A stretch of DNA of 64,000 bases, taken from the NCBI RefSeq assembly GCF_015679985.1, contig NZ_CP049239.1, positions 620,001-684,000 on the forward strand. The letters run 5' to 3'. The position numbers and the translations under genes are program-made. The DNA is from Campylobacter concisus. Its GTDB lineage: Bacteria; Campylobacterota; Campylobacteria; Campylobacterales; Campylobacteraceae. The notes under the pieces are model-generated. The model ran no database searches. It saw only the letters and a program-made list of their open reading frames with translations, and was not told the origin of the DNA. Position 1 is the first letter of the stretch, and each line of letters begins with the position of its first letter. This document shows positions 1 through 10,670 of this stretch, piece by piece.

Positions 1-772
1 TTAGCGAGCCAAATGGATTTACGATAAACATATGAGCACTTTGCTCGCTTGCGTTTTGCATAACGTAAGAATTTGAGTAGCTCTCAAGCTTTCTTAGAGC
101 GCTTGCAAGCCACTCTGGGTGTCCTGTTAGATAGGCTGCGCCTTTGTCCGCCTTGTACTCGCGCTCCCTTGAGATCGCCATTTGGATGATTGTGGCAGCT
201 ATTGGCATGAGTATAGCAAGTGCTAGCATAACGATGGCATTACCGCCACCTCTTCTTGAACCGCTGCTTTGCCCAGCAATACCACCAATCTTAGCAAAAT
301 TTGCAAGCATTGCGATAGCGCCAGCTAGTATGGCAGCGATTGAGCCAGTTAGGATGTCGTAATGCCTTACGTGGCTTAGCTCGTGAGCTAGCACACCCTC
401 GATCTCGTTTTCATTTAAAATTTTTAAAAGCCCCTCGGTTACTGCAACGGCTGCATGGCTTGGGTTTCTGCCCGTGGCAAAGGCATTTGGTACCTCTTCT
501 GGTATGATGTAAATTTTTGGCATAGGCAAATTTGCCTTTTGTGTGAGACGAGATACGATCTCATAAAGCCCGTGAGCGTTACTCTCATCGACTGGGATAG
601 CGTTATATCTTTTAAGCACCAGAGTACCACTAAAAAAATATGAAAAGATATTTGTGCCAGTTGCTATCAAAAGGGCGATCATCATGCCATGCTCACCGCC
701 AATATATCCGCCAACAGCGATAAAAATCAGCATTAAAGTAACCATTAAAAAAGCAGTTTTAAAAATTTCCAT
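1..772 (-). CDS. htpX: HtpX-type membrane zinc metalloprotease (M48), partial
   Basis: Membrane-bound M48 zinc endopeptidase that takes part in quality control of misfolded membrane proteins. The frame opens at an ATG at 772 and stays open to the left edge, so the C-terminus is missing. Two hydrophobic segments lie near residues 5-22 and 30-50. The zinc motif HELSH falls at residues 130-134, preceded by the M48 region PNAFATGRNP (about 95-104), where the family has NAFA. It is the last visible gene of the ribA-rsmG-PP0621-unknown-htpX run, 8 bases after the upstream gene. The TTA at bases 1-3 is out of frame and is not its stop. Family assignment is firm; the true length is unknown. Confidence 0.93.
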   Translation of the reverse strand, partial: MEIFKTAFLMVTLMLIFIAVGGYIGGEHGMMIALLIATGTNIFSYFFSGTLVLKRYNAIPVDESNAHGLYEIVSRLTQKANLPMPKIYIIPEEVPNAFATGRNPSHAAVAVTEGLLKILNENEIEGVLAHELSHVRHYDILTGSIAAILAGAIAMLANFAKIGGIAGQSSGSRRGGGNAIVMLALAILMPIAATIIQMAISREREYKADKGAAYLTGHPEWLASALRKLESYSNSYVMQNASEQSAHMFIVNPFGSL

Positions 773-780
773 CTTTGTCC

Positions 781-1146
781 TTATTCTTTTATAGCATTTG
801 GCAAGATTGCGGCGTCTATGTTAAATTTTGCAAGCTGTGCTAGCTCGCTTTCATCTTTTATCAAAACAGCTATAAGTGCGTCAAATAGATAACTCTCAGC
901 TATCTTTGCTAAATCTTTTGCAGTGTCAATATCTGCGATAATAAATTTTGCTCCAGCCGCGTTTGCAATGATAGCTTCGTTTATGTCATTTGTGATGATG
1001 CTAAAGTTTGCTCCAGCTTCTAGCGCTTTTTTTATCAAATTTCTATCAAATTTAAAGAGATTTTGCCTGCCGTTTGAAATTTCATCTTCGCTTTTGCAAA
1101 GAAATAGCAGCTCAAATTTTATCAGCTCATCACCCAAAATTTTCAT
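781..1146 (-). CDS. Conserved-looking protein of unknown function, 121 aa
   Basis: I do not recognise this family. The 121-residue product has no signal peptide or membrane segment. Its second half alternates short hydrophobic strands and helices (ANFSIITNDI, AKFIIADIDT, FDALIAVLI), which suggests a small alpha/beta fold, but no nucleotide-binding or catalytic motif is evident. The ATG overlaps the stop of the upstream PP0621-like gene by 4 bases and htpX follows 8 bases later, so it is very likely translated as part of this operon. Codon use resembles its neighbours. Function is left open. Confidence 0.75.
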   Translation of the reverse strand: MKILGDELIKFELLFLCKSEDEISNGRQNLFKFDRNLIKKALEAGANFSIITNDINEAIIANAAGAKFIIADIDTAKDLAKIAESYLFDALIAVLIKDESELAQLAKFNIDAAILPNAIKE

Positions 1147-1337
1147 CTCTTACCCTTTATGCACTCTTTACAGATGTATTTTCCGTCCCTTAGCACCATT
1201 TGGTCGATGTCGCTAAAGACACCGCATTTGCTGCACTCCTCGAAGTTGCTGGTGCTTATCTTGTCGCTTTTTTTTCTATTTTTAAAAAATATGATGTAAA
1301 TCGCAACCAAAATCGCTACAAAAAGCAAGTATTTCAA
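1143..1337 (-). CDS. Small membrane-anchored zinc-ribbon protein (PP0621-like)
   Basis: A 64-residue protein with one N-terminal membrane helix (about residues 3-18), a short basic linker and a C-terminal Cys4 ribbon: CSKC near residue 36 and CKEC near residue 56. This matches the PP0621-type family found in many proteobacteria, whose biochemical role is not established. The basic NRKKSDK stretch after the helix predicts a cytoplasmic C-terminal domain by the positive-inside rule. It overlaps rsmG by 4 bases and the 121-residue unknown gene by 4 bases, so it is translationally coupled on both sides. Zinc binding is inferred from the two CxxC pairs. Confidence 0.8.
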   Translation of the reverse strand: MKYLLFVAILVAIYIIFFKNRKKSDKISTSNFEECSKCGVFSDIDQMVLRDGKYICKECIKGKR

Positions 1338-1903
1338 CGTATCTCCTCTTGGTTTTTGAGATTAAAATATATGTAGTTTCTATTTTTATCATTATAAATT
1401 TGCGCATCTATGCCTGAAATTTCATCCATGACACTAGAGCCTTTATAGATGAGAAATTTAGTATTTTCATCGTAAAACCCCTCGCAAATTTTTATAAGCT
1501 CTTTTGTCTTGCTAAGCGCCCTTGAGGTGATGAGATCAGCCGTAAATTTATCTGCAAGCTCGATCTTTTGGCTATGAACTTCTAAATTTTGCAAGCCAAG
1601 CTCGATCTTAGCATAGCTTAGAAATGATGACTTTTTGGCTATCGGCTCAAAAAGGTGCCACTTAGTGCGCGGCATCGCAAGGGCTAAAAATATCGCCGGA
1701 AAGCCAGCCCCACTGCCCACATCGATCGCCGTTTTGGCACTTAGCTCAAAAATTTCAAGCGGTCTAATGCTATCAAGCACTTGCTCGCTTATGTCTTTAT
1801 AATTGCTTAAGCTATGAACCTTGTTAAATTTAGCAAAAATTTGAGCGTAAGCCTTTACTTTTTCGTCAAATTCTGCCGGCAAGCAAAGCTCATTTTTCAT
1901 CAC
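1334..1903 (-). CDS. rsmG: 16S rRNA (guanine-527-N7)-methyltransferase RsmG
   Basis: SAM-dependent methyltransferase that modifies G527 of 16S rRNA in the 530 loop; loss gives low-level streptomycin resistance in other bacteria. The 189-residue protein carries the glycine-rich SAM motif [14 protein letters not shown] around residues 61-74, followed by the RsmG-typical [12 protein letters not shown] segment and the LITSRAL segment. Length is slightly below the usual 200-210. The start overlaps the ribA stop by 4 bases (ATGA), supporting the chosen ATG. Family call is confident. Confidence 0.95.
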   Translation of the reverse strand: MMKNELCLPAEFDEKVKAYAQIFAKFNKVHSLSNYKDISEQVLDSIRPLEIFELSAKTAIDVGSGAGFPAIFLALAMPRTKWHLFEPIAKKSSFLSYAKIELGLQNLEVHSQKIELADKFTADLITSRALSKTKELIKICEGFYDENTKFLIYKGSSVMDEISGIDAQIYNDKNRNYIYFNLKNQEEIR

Positions 1904-2463
1904 AAGATGTGCCCCATTTGCTCTTTTTTTACTTTCAAATAGCCTTCGTTAAATTTATTTGGTTTTATGACGATAGGCACGCGTTTTACGATCTTTACAG
2001 AGCTTAGTCCGTGAAGTTTTAATGGGTTATTTGTGAGTAAATTTATCTCTTTTATGCCGTAGTGATTTAGGATAAAATCAACCACCTCATAAGTCCTCTC
2101 ATCAGCCTTAAAACCTAGCTGGTGATTGGCCTCAATGGTATCAAAGCCCTTATCTTGCAGGCTGTAAGCGTTTATCTTGTTTAAAAGTCCGATATTTCTG
2201 CCTTCTTGACGTAAGTAGATGACCATGCCGCCATTTTCTTCGATATATTTTAGGCTCGCTTCAAGCTGGTCGCGGCAGTCGCACTTTAGGCTCCCGATCG
2301 CATCGCCAGTTAGGCATTCGGAGTGAATTCTAAGATTTACCACCTCGCTTAAAGGCTCTTTGTAGATCACGAGGTGCTCTTTTGCCCCTTCTTTGAAGGC
2401 TTGAACATTATAAGTGCCAAATCTTGATGGTAGATTTGCCGTGTTTGAAATTTCTATTTTCAT
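1900..2463 (-). CDS. ribA: GTP cyclohydrolase II
   Basis: First step of riboflavin biosynthesis: opens GTP to 2,5-diamino-6-ribosylamino-4-pyrimidinone phosphate, formate and pyrophosphate. The zinc ligands are visible as SECLTGD and LKCDCRDQL (about residues 48-66), followed by the catalytic/GTP region RQEGRNIGL near residue 86. At 187 residues this is a monofunctional RibA, without the DHBP synthase (RibB) domain found in fused versions. It heads the leftward operon and diverges from hemB with a 68-base gap that must hold both promoters; I could not single out a convincing -10 for either. Confidence 0.95.
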   Translation of the reverse strand: MKIEISNTANLPSRFGTYNVQAFKEGAKEHLVIYKEPLSEVVNLRIHSECLTGDAIGSLKCDCRDQLEASLKYIEENGGMVIYLRQEGRNIGLLNKINAYSLQDKGFDTIEANHQLGFKADERTYEVVDFILNHYGIKEINLLTNNPLKLHGLSSVKIVKRVPIVIKPNKFNEGYLKVKKEQMGHIL

Positions 2464-2531
2464 TTTAAATTTACTCCAACTGTGCTAAACTAGCTAAAAA
2501 TCACGCATTTTAACAAAGAAAAGGCAAAAAT

Positions 2532-3503
2532 ATGTTTAAACGTTTTAGAAGATTAAGAATAAATCCAGCCCTAAGAGACATGGTAAGAGAGACTAGCCTT
2601 AGCGTAAATGACTTCATCTATCCACTCTTTGTAGTCGAGGGTAAAGGCGTTAAAAACGAGATCGCTTCGATGCCGGGCGTTTATCAAATGAGTATCGATG
2701 AAATTTTAAAAGAGTGCGAAGAGATAGTAAATTTAGGCATAAAATCGATCATTTTATTTGGCATACCAAGTCTAAAAGATAGCGTTGGTAGTGACGCACT
2801 AAGTAATGACGGCATTATCGCAACTGCGCTTAGAGCCATAAAAGATAAATTTCCAAATTTAGTAGTTGTCACTGATCTTTGCTTTTGTGAGTACACAAAC
2901 CACGGTCACTGCGGTATAATCGATCACGTACACAACACCATCGACAACGATGCAACTCTTGAAATTTCAGCCAAACAAGCCTTGATACACGCTAAAAATG
3001 GCGCTGATATGATCGCACCAAGCGGTATGATGGACGGCATCATCGCAACGCTAAGAGAGGCACTTGATAACAATGGCTTTGAGAATTTACCAGTGATGGC
3101 ATACTCGACTAAATTTGCCTCAGCCTACTACGGACCATTTCGTGATGTGGCGCAAAGTGCACCAAGCTTTGGCGATAGAAAGAGCTACCAAATGGACAGC
3201 GCAAACCGCTTGGAGGCGATCAACGAGAGCTTGCAAGACGAGGCGCAAGGTGCTGATATCTTGATGGTAAAGCCAGCGCTTGCCTATCTTGACATCGTTA
3301 GAGAGCTTAGAAATTTGACACTTCTGCCACTTTGCGTCTATAACGTAAGCGGCGAGTACGCACTGCTAAAAGCTGGCGCAAAAGCTGGCATCATCGACTA
3401 CGAGCGCGTCATGATGGAGACATTAATCGGCTTTAAAAGAGCAGGGGCAAATTTGATCATTTCATATCACGCAAAAGAAGCAGCCAAAATTTTAAGGGGC
3501 TAA
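2532..3503 (+). CDS. hemB: Delta-aminolevulinic acid dehydratase (porphobilinogen synthase)
   Basis: Condenses two molecules of 5-aminolevulinate to porphobilinogen, the second committed step of haem synthesis. The 323-residue sequence shows the metal-site region [16 protein letters not shown] (about residues 117-132) with the cysteines of zinc-type enzymes, and the two Schiff-base lysines in [14 protein letters not shown] (about 194) and [13 protein letters not shown] (about 247). It opens the hemB-argF-DUF2603-hemN operon; argF starts 1 base after its stop. Standard family length. Confidence 0.96.
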   Translation: MFKRFRRLRINPALRDMVRETSLSVNDFIYPLFVVEGKGVKNEIASMPGVYQMSIDEILKECEEIVNLGIKSIILFGIPSLKDSVGSDALSNDGIIATALRAIKDKFPNLVVVTDLCFCEYTNHGHCGIIDHVHNTIDNDATLEISAKQALIHAKNGADMIAPSGMMDGIIATLREALDNNGFENLPVMAYSTKFASAYYGPFRDVAQSAPSFGDRKSYQMDSANRLEAINESLQDEAQGADILMVKPALAYLDIVRELRNLTLLPLCVYNVSGEYALLKAGAKAGIIDYERVMMETLIGFKRAGANLIISYHAKEAAKILRG

Positions 3504-3504
3504 G

Positions 3505-6258
<2,754 letters not shown>

Positions 6259-6310
6259 AAATTATTTTTTTGTCATAAGATATTTAAAATACGTTTAATA
6301 TTTCTTGATG

Positions 6311-6316
6311 TATAAT
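6311..6316 (+). promoter_or_regulatory. Probable sigma70 -10 element of the Lap operon
   Basis: A perfect TATAAT lies 58 bases before the TolC-like gene, inside a T-rich intergenic stretch after hemN. Campylobacter sigma70 promoters commonly have a strong -10 with T-rich upstream sequence and no clear -35, which is what is seen here. The start of transcription would be near 6323. Confidence 0.6.
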
Positions 6317-6373
6317 TCGCATTAAAATTTTGAGTATAGACTTAATAATAAAAAAGGTAAAAGGATCTTAGTT

Positions 6374-8044
6374 ATGAAAAAGATGTTAGCAATTAGTGCT
6401 TTGGCAGCAACTGTGCTGTCAGCTCAAGATGTTCCTTATAGGATTTTTCTGGCTTCATTTGCACAAGATGATAATCAGGCTAGAATCGACAGTGCTATTA
6501 ATAAAGTTAATAGTAAAATTTCTGATAGTAGGCTAACCACAGGTATCTATGAGGTTGGAGGACGAAAATTTTTATATGTTGACACAACTCCAGTCTCTGA
6601 GGATGAAGCTAATAGCCTATTAGTTAAAGTTCAAAACGAATCAGGCTATAAGGATGCTTTAATGAGAGCAAAAGCACCTGTAGCTGATGCTCAAATAACA
6701 AAAAAATCTAATATAGAACAAGCTATATCAACTGAAGAAAAACCAGTAGCACAAGTTGATGATGGAGTTTTGACTTTAGATCAAGTTATAAAGACTATTT
6801 TAAATGAAAATCCAAGCTTAAAAGCTACAGAATTTAACTATCTACAAGTTGGCAAAGATCTAAAAATAGCAAAAAATGCCTATTATCCAACACTTGACGC
6901 TGCTGCTAGAGTGGGATATGAGAAAAAACGCCTTGATGATGGAGTTTCTACAAGAAGAGGAGATGGAAGAATTTCTGGCACATCTCTAACCTTGGTTGAA
7001 AATTTATACAATGGTGGTGCTGATAAAAATAGAATAAATTCTCAAAGTGCAAGGCTTGATTCAGCTGCTTATTCAGTAGCACAAGCTGCAGATAGACTTA
7101 CATTAAATGCTACAAATGCTTACTTGCAAGTTCTTCAAACTAAGAGAATTTTAGACATTGAAGAAGAAAATGTAAAGAGTCATGAGGAAATTTATAGCCA
7201 AATTAAAGATAGAGCAAGGTCAGGTTATGGCGTAGCTTCTGAAGAGAGACAAGCTGGATCACGCTATACTCTAGCTCAATCAAACTATACAGCCGCTAAA
7301 AATAACTATGAAGATGCACTTTCTACATTTGAGAAATTATATGGAAAAAAAGTTGCAGCTAAAAATTTACTAATGCCTGAGTTTAGCCTTCCTTTGCCTA
7401 GCACAAAAGAGGCTGTTTATAACAAAGCAATTCTTTGCAACCCATCACTTTTAGTTCAAAAATCAAATATTGCTATGGCAGAGTCAGTTGTGAAAGAGAA
7501 AAATGCGCCATTCTTGCCAAAGCTAGATCTTGTTGTATCTGGTGCATATGATCATTCAAATGTTTTATATGATAATTATGAAGAACAAACATTTGACGCA
7601 CTTTTGAGACTAAACTATAACCTTTATAATAAAGGCAATGATAAACTAGATAAAGAAAAAAGCCAACTTGCCGTTCAACAAGAGCAACAAACATTGGATA
7701 ATCTTGTAAGAGAACTTAAAGAATCTTTGGAATTTTCATGGCAAAATTATGTTCTTAACCAAGAAAAAATGGGATATCTAAATCAACATGTTGAATATGC
7801 TAAAGCTACACTTGATGCTTATCAGGATGAATTTAGAATCGGTCGTCGCGATCTTATAAACTTGCTTGATGCTGAAAATGAATATAACTCTGCGTTAAAA
7901 GAGATTGCTACAACTGAGACAGCACTATCTTATGCAAAATACAGACTGTTAGATAATATGGGAATGATCTCAGATAGCTTTGAACCAGGTTTTGCTAAGA
8001 GATACATTCAAGGTGCTTGCAGCATTCAAAACGATTTAAGATAA
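6374..8044 (+). CDS. lapE: TolC-family type I secretion outer membrane protein (LapE-like) with N-terminal SPOR-like region
   Basis: Outer membrane channel component expected to pair with the ABC transporter and adaptor downstream. The 556-residue protein has a signal peptide (MKKMLAISALAATVLSA) followed by a region of about 80 residues with a SPOR-like pattern (YRIFLASF near 22, then a two-strand segment around GRKFLYVD, then a helix before GYKDALMRA). The rest, from about residue 135, has TolC hallmarks: paired long helices, the LYNGG segment near 215, and a second repeat with LYNKG near 415. A TolC of about 430 residues plus the N-terminal extension explains the length. The LapE name is inferred from operon context. 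Confidence 0.85.
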   Translation: MKKMLAISALAATVLSAQDVPYRIFLASFAQDDNQARIDSAINKVNSKISDSRLTTGIYEVGGRKFLYVDTTPVSEDEANSLLVKVQNESGYKDALMRAKAPVADAQITKKSNIEQAISTEEKPVAQVDDGVLTLDQVIKTILNENPSLKATEFNYLQVGKDLKIAKNAYYPTLDAAARVGYEKKRLDDGVSTRRGDGRISGTSLTLVENLYNGGADKNRINSQSARLDSAAYSVAQAADRLTLNATNAYLQVLQTKRILDIEEENVKSHEEIYSQIKDRARSGYGVASEERQAGSRYTLAQSNYTAAKNNYEDALSTFEKLYGKKVAAKNLLMPEFSLPLPSTKEAVYNKAILCNPSLLVQKSNIAMAESVVKEKNAPFLPKLDLVVSGAYDHSNVLYDNYEEQTFDALLRLNYNLYNKGNDKLDKEKSQLAVQQEQQTLDNLVRELKESLEFSWQNYVLNQEKMGYLNQHVEYAKATLDAYQDEFRIGRRDLINLLDAENEYNSALKEIATTETALSYAKYRLLDNMGMISDSFEPGFAKRYIQGACSIQNDLR

Positions 8045-8058
8045 AAATGTAAAAAGTA

Positions 8059-8721
8059 ATGACCATGAGGGTCAAGACAAATTTTTGGACGCTTATAGTA
8101 AGCGTCCTTTTTTTATTATTAGCAAGTGCTATTGGAGATTTTATAAAATCAACAACTATAGCAAAGGTAGCTAAAATTTATGGAGAAGATGCAAGAAGAA
8201 GAGCTTCTGCTCTAAATTCTTTAATGACTTCATTGCAAGATGCAACTGAACAAGAGAAATTAATAAAAGTAAATGACTTTTTTAACTCTTTTAGATGGGT
8301 TGATGATATGCAGCTTTGGCACAAAAAGGATTATTGGGCTACTAGAATGGAATTTATAGGAAAAGGTGCTGGTGACTGCGAAGACTACGTTATTGCAAAA
8401 TATTTTACACTAAAGCAACTAGGAATTCCAACTCAAAAATTATACTTCACATATGTTAAAGCCCTAAGATACAATCAAGCTCATATGGTTTTAGCATACT
8501 ACGATACACCAAAATCTATTCCATTAATTTTAGACAACATAAATGGTAAAATAAAAATCGCAACTCAAAGAACAGACCTTGTTCCAGTTTATAGTTTTAA
8601 TGGTGATTCGCTATACTTGGCAAAACAAGAAGGTCTTGGTCAAGCAATACCAGGTGGAAATAAAAAACAAAATCCTAAGTGGATGGAACTAATAGATAGG
8701 ATAGGAAAAGAGGATTTATGA
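8059..8721 (+). CDS. lapG: LapG-type periplasmic transglutaminase-like cysteine protease (BTLCP)
   Basis: Calcium-dependent periplasmic protease that, in Pseudomonas fluorescens, clips the N-terminal retention module of the adhesin LapA and frees it from the cell. The 220-residue product has an N-terminal membrane or signal segment (about residues 10-25) and the family triad: Cys107 in GDCEDYV, His142 in AHMVLAYY and Asp159 in LILDN. The start is ATG 8059 or the in-frame ATG 8065; neither has a strong ribosome site. A textbook terminator hairpin sits inside codons 10-20 (separate entry). It overlaps lapD by 4 bases. Confidence 0.9.
   Translation: MTMRVKTNFWTLIVSVLFLLLASAIGDFIKSTTIAKVAKIYGEDARRRASALNSLMTSLQDATEQEKLIKVNDFFNSFRWVDDMQLWHKKDYWATRMEFIGKGAGDCEDYVIAKYFTLKQLGIPTQKLYFTYVKALRYNQAHMVLAYYDTPKSIPLILDNINGKIKIATQRTDLVPVYSFNGDSLYLAKQEGLGQAIPGGNKKQNPKWMELIDRIGKEDL
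8087..8114 (+). terminator. Intrinsic terminator inside the 5' coding end of lapG
   Basis: A perfect 9-base stem (GGACGCTTA with TAAGCGTCC), 3-base loop and an immediate run of seven T. It lies 43 bases after the TolC-like stop but inside the lapG frame, where it encodes part of the membrane segment. It could end most transcripts after lapE, or act as an attenuator controlled by translation of lapG. Confidence 0.75.
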
Positions 8722-10667
8722 CGCTATTTAAACAAATTATGATCGCCGTGATAACTTTTGGTATCATGATTTTTATGGCTGTTGGCTACTTAAATTTTAA
8801 GAGCCTAAATGGATATATTAATGACCAGCTTGGTGAAAACGCAAGGCATACAGCAAATTCGCTTGGACTTGCTTTAAAGCCTATTATCGATCCAGATGAC
8901 ATGTCCTTGGCTCAAACAATGATAAATTCTATGTTTGACAGCGGCAGATACAAGCTTATCAAGCTTGAAGATGTTGATGGCAAGGTTCTTATTGAAAATT
9001 CTCAACAAACTGTTGTTAAAGATATCCCTGAGTGGTTTTACAAAATAGCCAAGTTTGAAGCACCAATAGCAGATAGCGAGATTATGACTGGCTGGGCAAA
9101 ATTTGGCACTCTTTATGTTCAAGGCAGTACTGCACTTGCCTACAATGAGCTTTATACCAACTCAAAAAATATTTTTAATTTTCTTCTTCTAATGATAATT
9201 GTCACTCTTGTGGTGGCATATTTCGCTCTAAAAGTTATTTTTAGGCCGCTTATGAAGGTTCAAGATCAGGCTGAGGCCATACTTGATAATAAATTTATCA
9301 TTCAAAAAAGAATTCCATTTACAGCCGATCTTAAAAAAATGGTTCTAGCTATGAACTCTATGGTTAGTAAAGTAAAAGACATTTTTGAGAGAGAGGCAGC
9401 CACACTTAGTAAGTATCAAGAACTTTTATATAAAGATACAATGAGTGGTGCTAATAACAGAAGATTTTTTCAAACTAAATTTAGTGAGTATCTAGCAAGT
9501 GAAGAATATTCAAGTGGTGTTGCTTTGCTTGTTAGTTTTAAAGATCTAATAAATTTAAAAAGTACGCTTGGTTTTGAAAAATGGCAAAGCGTTGTAATGA
9601 AAATAGCTCAAATTTTACAAGAAAAATCAATTCATAATGATAAAAATGCGATTGTTGCAAGACTTAACGATAATGATTTTATTGTGCTTTCGTATGGTAG
9701 AAATTCATCAAATTTCTTAGCTCTATGCGATGAAATTATGAACGAGTTTAAAAAGCTTTATGCAAATTTTGCACTAAATGATAGCGAGTATCCAGTAAAT
9801 GCTGCGATAGTTGAGTATTCACCAAATACTGATATCAAGACACTTCTTACTTCGGCTGACGTTACATTGGCTAGCTCAAGACTTGCTGGAAGCTTTACAT
9901 ATAAGGTATTTAATGAAAATCAAAATACTTTAGTGATTGGTAAAGAGAAGTATAAAGAGCTTATTTTTGACTCAATAAAAGAAGATGAATTTAAATTCGC
10001 AGCTCAAAAGGTGATTGATCTTAATTCAAATTTTGAGCAGTATGAGCTTTATTTGAGGCTTGTTGATAAAGATGGCGTATGGCGTATGGCCTCATATTTC
10101 ATGCCGATGGTAAATGAGCTAAATTTAGGTGCGATGCTTGATCTTCATATCTTAAATAGAGTAGCTAGAATTTTACCGGAGAATATCTTACCAAGTGGCA
10201 ATTTAGCCATAAATTTGGGAAAAGAGATATTAAACTCAGATGAAAATTTTTCAAAACTTGAAGCTACACTTAAAAAGATAAGTCAGATTTCGAAATATAA
10301 AAACTATATAGAAATTCCAAATAAAGACGATATTAGCATAGAAAGTATAGTTAAGCTTACTAAAAAATTAAAAGAACTTGGCTTTGGATTTGGTTTTGAC
10401 CACTTCGAGCTTAACGCAAAAGGTATCGAGAAACTAAAAGAATTTAACCCTGATTATGTAAAAATTCAGTCAAATGTCTTGATTGACTTCTTAAGTGATA
10501 AGTCAGGAGTAAATACAAAACAATCACTTGATGTTGTTTTAAGCTCAAAAGACATTATTTTGATCGCAATCGGTGTTGAAGGCGAAGAGCAGAAGAAAAA
10601 GTTAATCGATCTTGGCATTAAAAATATGCAAGGAATTTATATAGATGAAATCAAGAACATTGGATGA
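8718..10667 (+). CDS. lapD: LapD-type c-di-GMP receptor with degenerate GGDEF and EAL domains
   Basis: Inner membrane receptor that binds cytoplasmic c-di-GMP and then sequesters LapG in the periplasm. The 649-residue layout fits LapD: membrane helix at about residues 7-25, periplasmic domain to about 150, second helix about 152-172, HAMP-like linker, degenerate GGDEF domain (the signature reads RLNDNDF) and C-terminal EAL domain. The EAL domain looks inactive: EAL is ELY and the DDFG catalytic segment reads FDHFEL, while the Lys in DYVKI remains. This is what is expected of a non-catalytic receptor. Starts 4 bases inside lapG; lapB follows after 3 bases. Confidence 0.88.
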   Translation: MTLFKQIMIAVITFGIMIFMAVGYLNFKSLNGYINDQLGENARHTANSLGLALKPIIDPDDMSLAQTMINSMFDSGRYKLIKLEDVDGKVLIENSQQTVVKDIPEWFYKIAKFEAPIADSEIMTGWAKFGTLYVQGSTALAYNELYTNSKNIFNFLLLMIIVTLVVAYFALKVIFRPLMKVQDQAEAILDNKFIIQKRIPFTADLKKMVLAMNSMVSKVKDIFEREAATLSKYQELLYKDTMSGANNRRFFQTKFSEYLASEEYSSGVALLVSFKDLINLKSTLGFEKWQSVVMKIAQILQEKSIHNDKNAIVARLNDNDFIVLSYGRNSSNFLALCDEIMNEFKKLYANFALNDSEYPVNAAIVEYSPNTDIKTLLTSADVTLASSRLAGSFTYKVFNENQNTLVIGKEKYKELIFDSIKEDEFKFAAQKVIDLNSNFEQYELYLRLVDKDGVWRMASYFMPMVNELNLGAMLDLHILNRVARILPENILPSGNLAINLGKEILNSDENFSKLEATLKKISQISKYKNYIEIPNKDDISIESIVKLTKKLKELGFGFGFDHFELNAKGIEKLKEFNPDYVKIQSNVLIDFLSDKSGVNTKQSLDVVLSSKDIILIAIGVEGEEQKKKLIDLGIKNMQGIYIDEIKNIG

Positions 10668-10670
10668 TAG

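Noticed and set aside
439-643. Open frames on both strands inside htpX
   Set aside because: They overlap the clear HtpX frame, lack ribosome sites and show no protein-like pattern; shadows.
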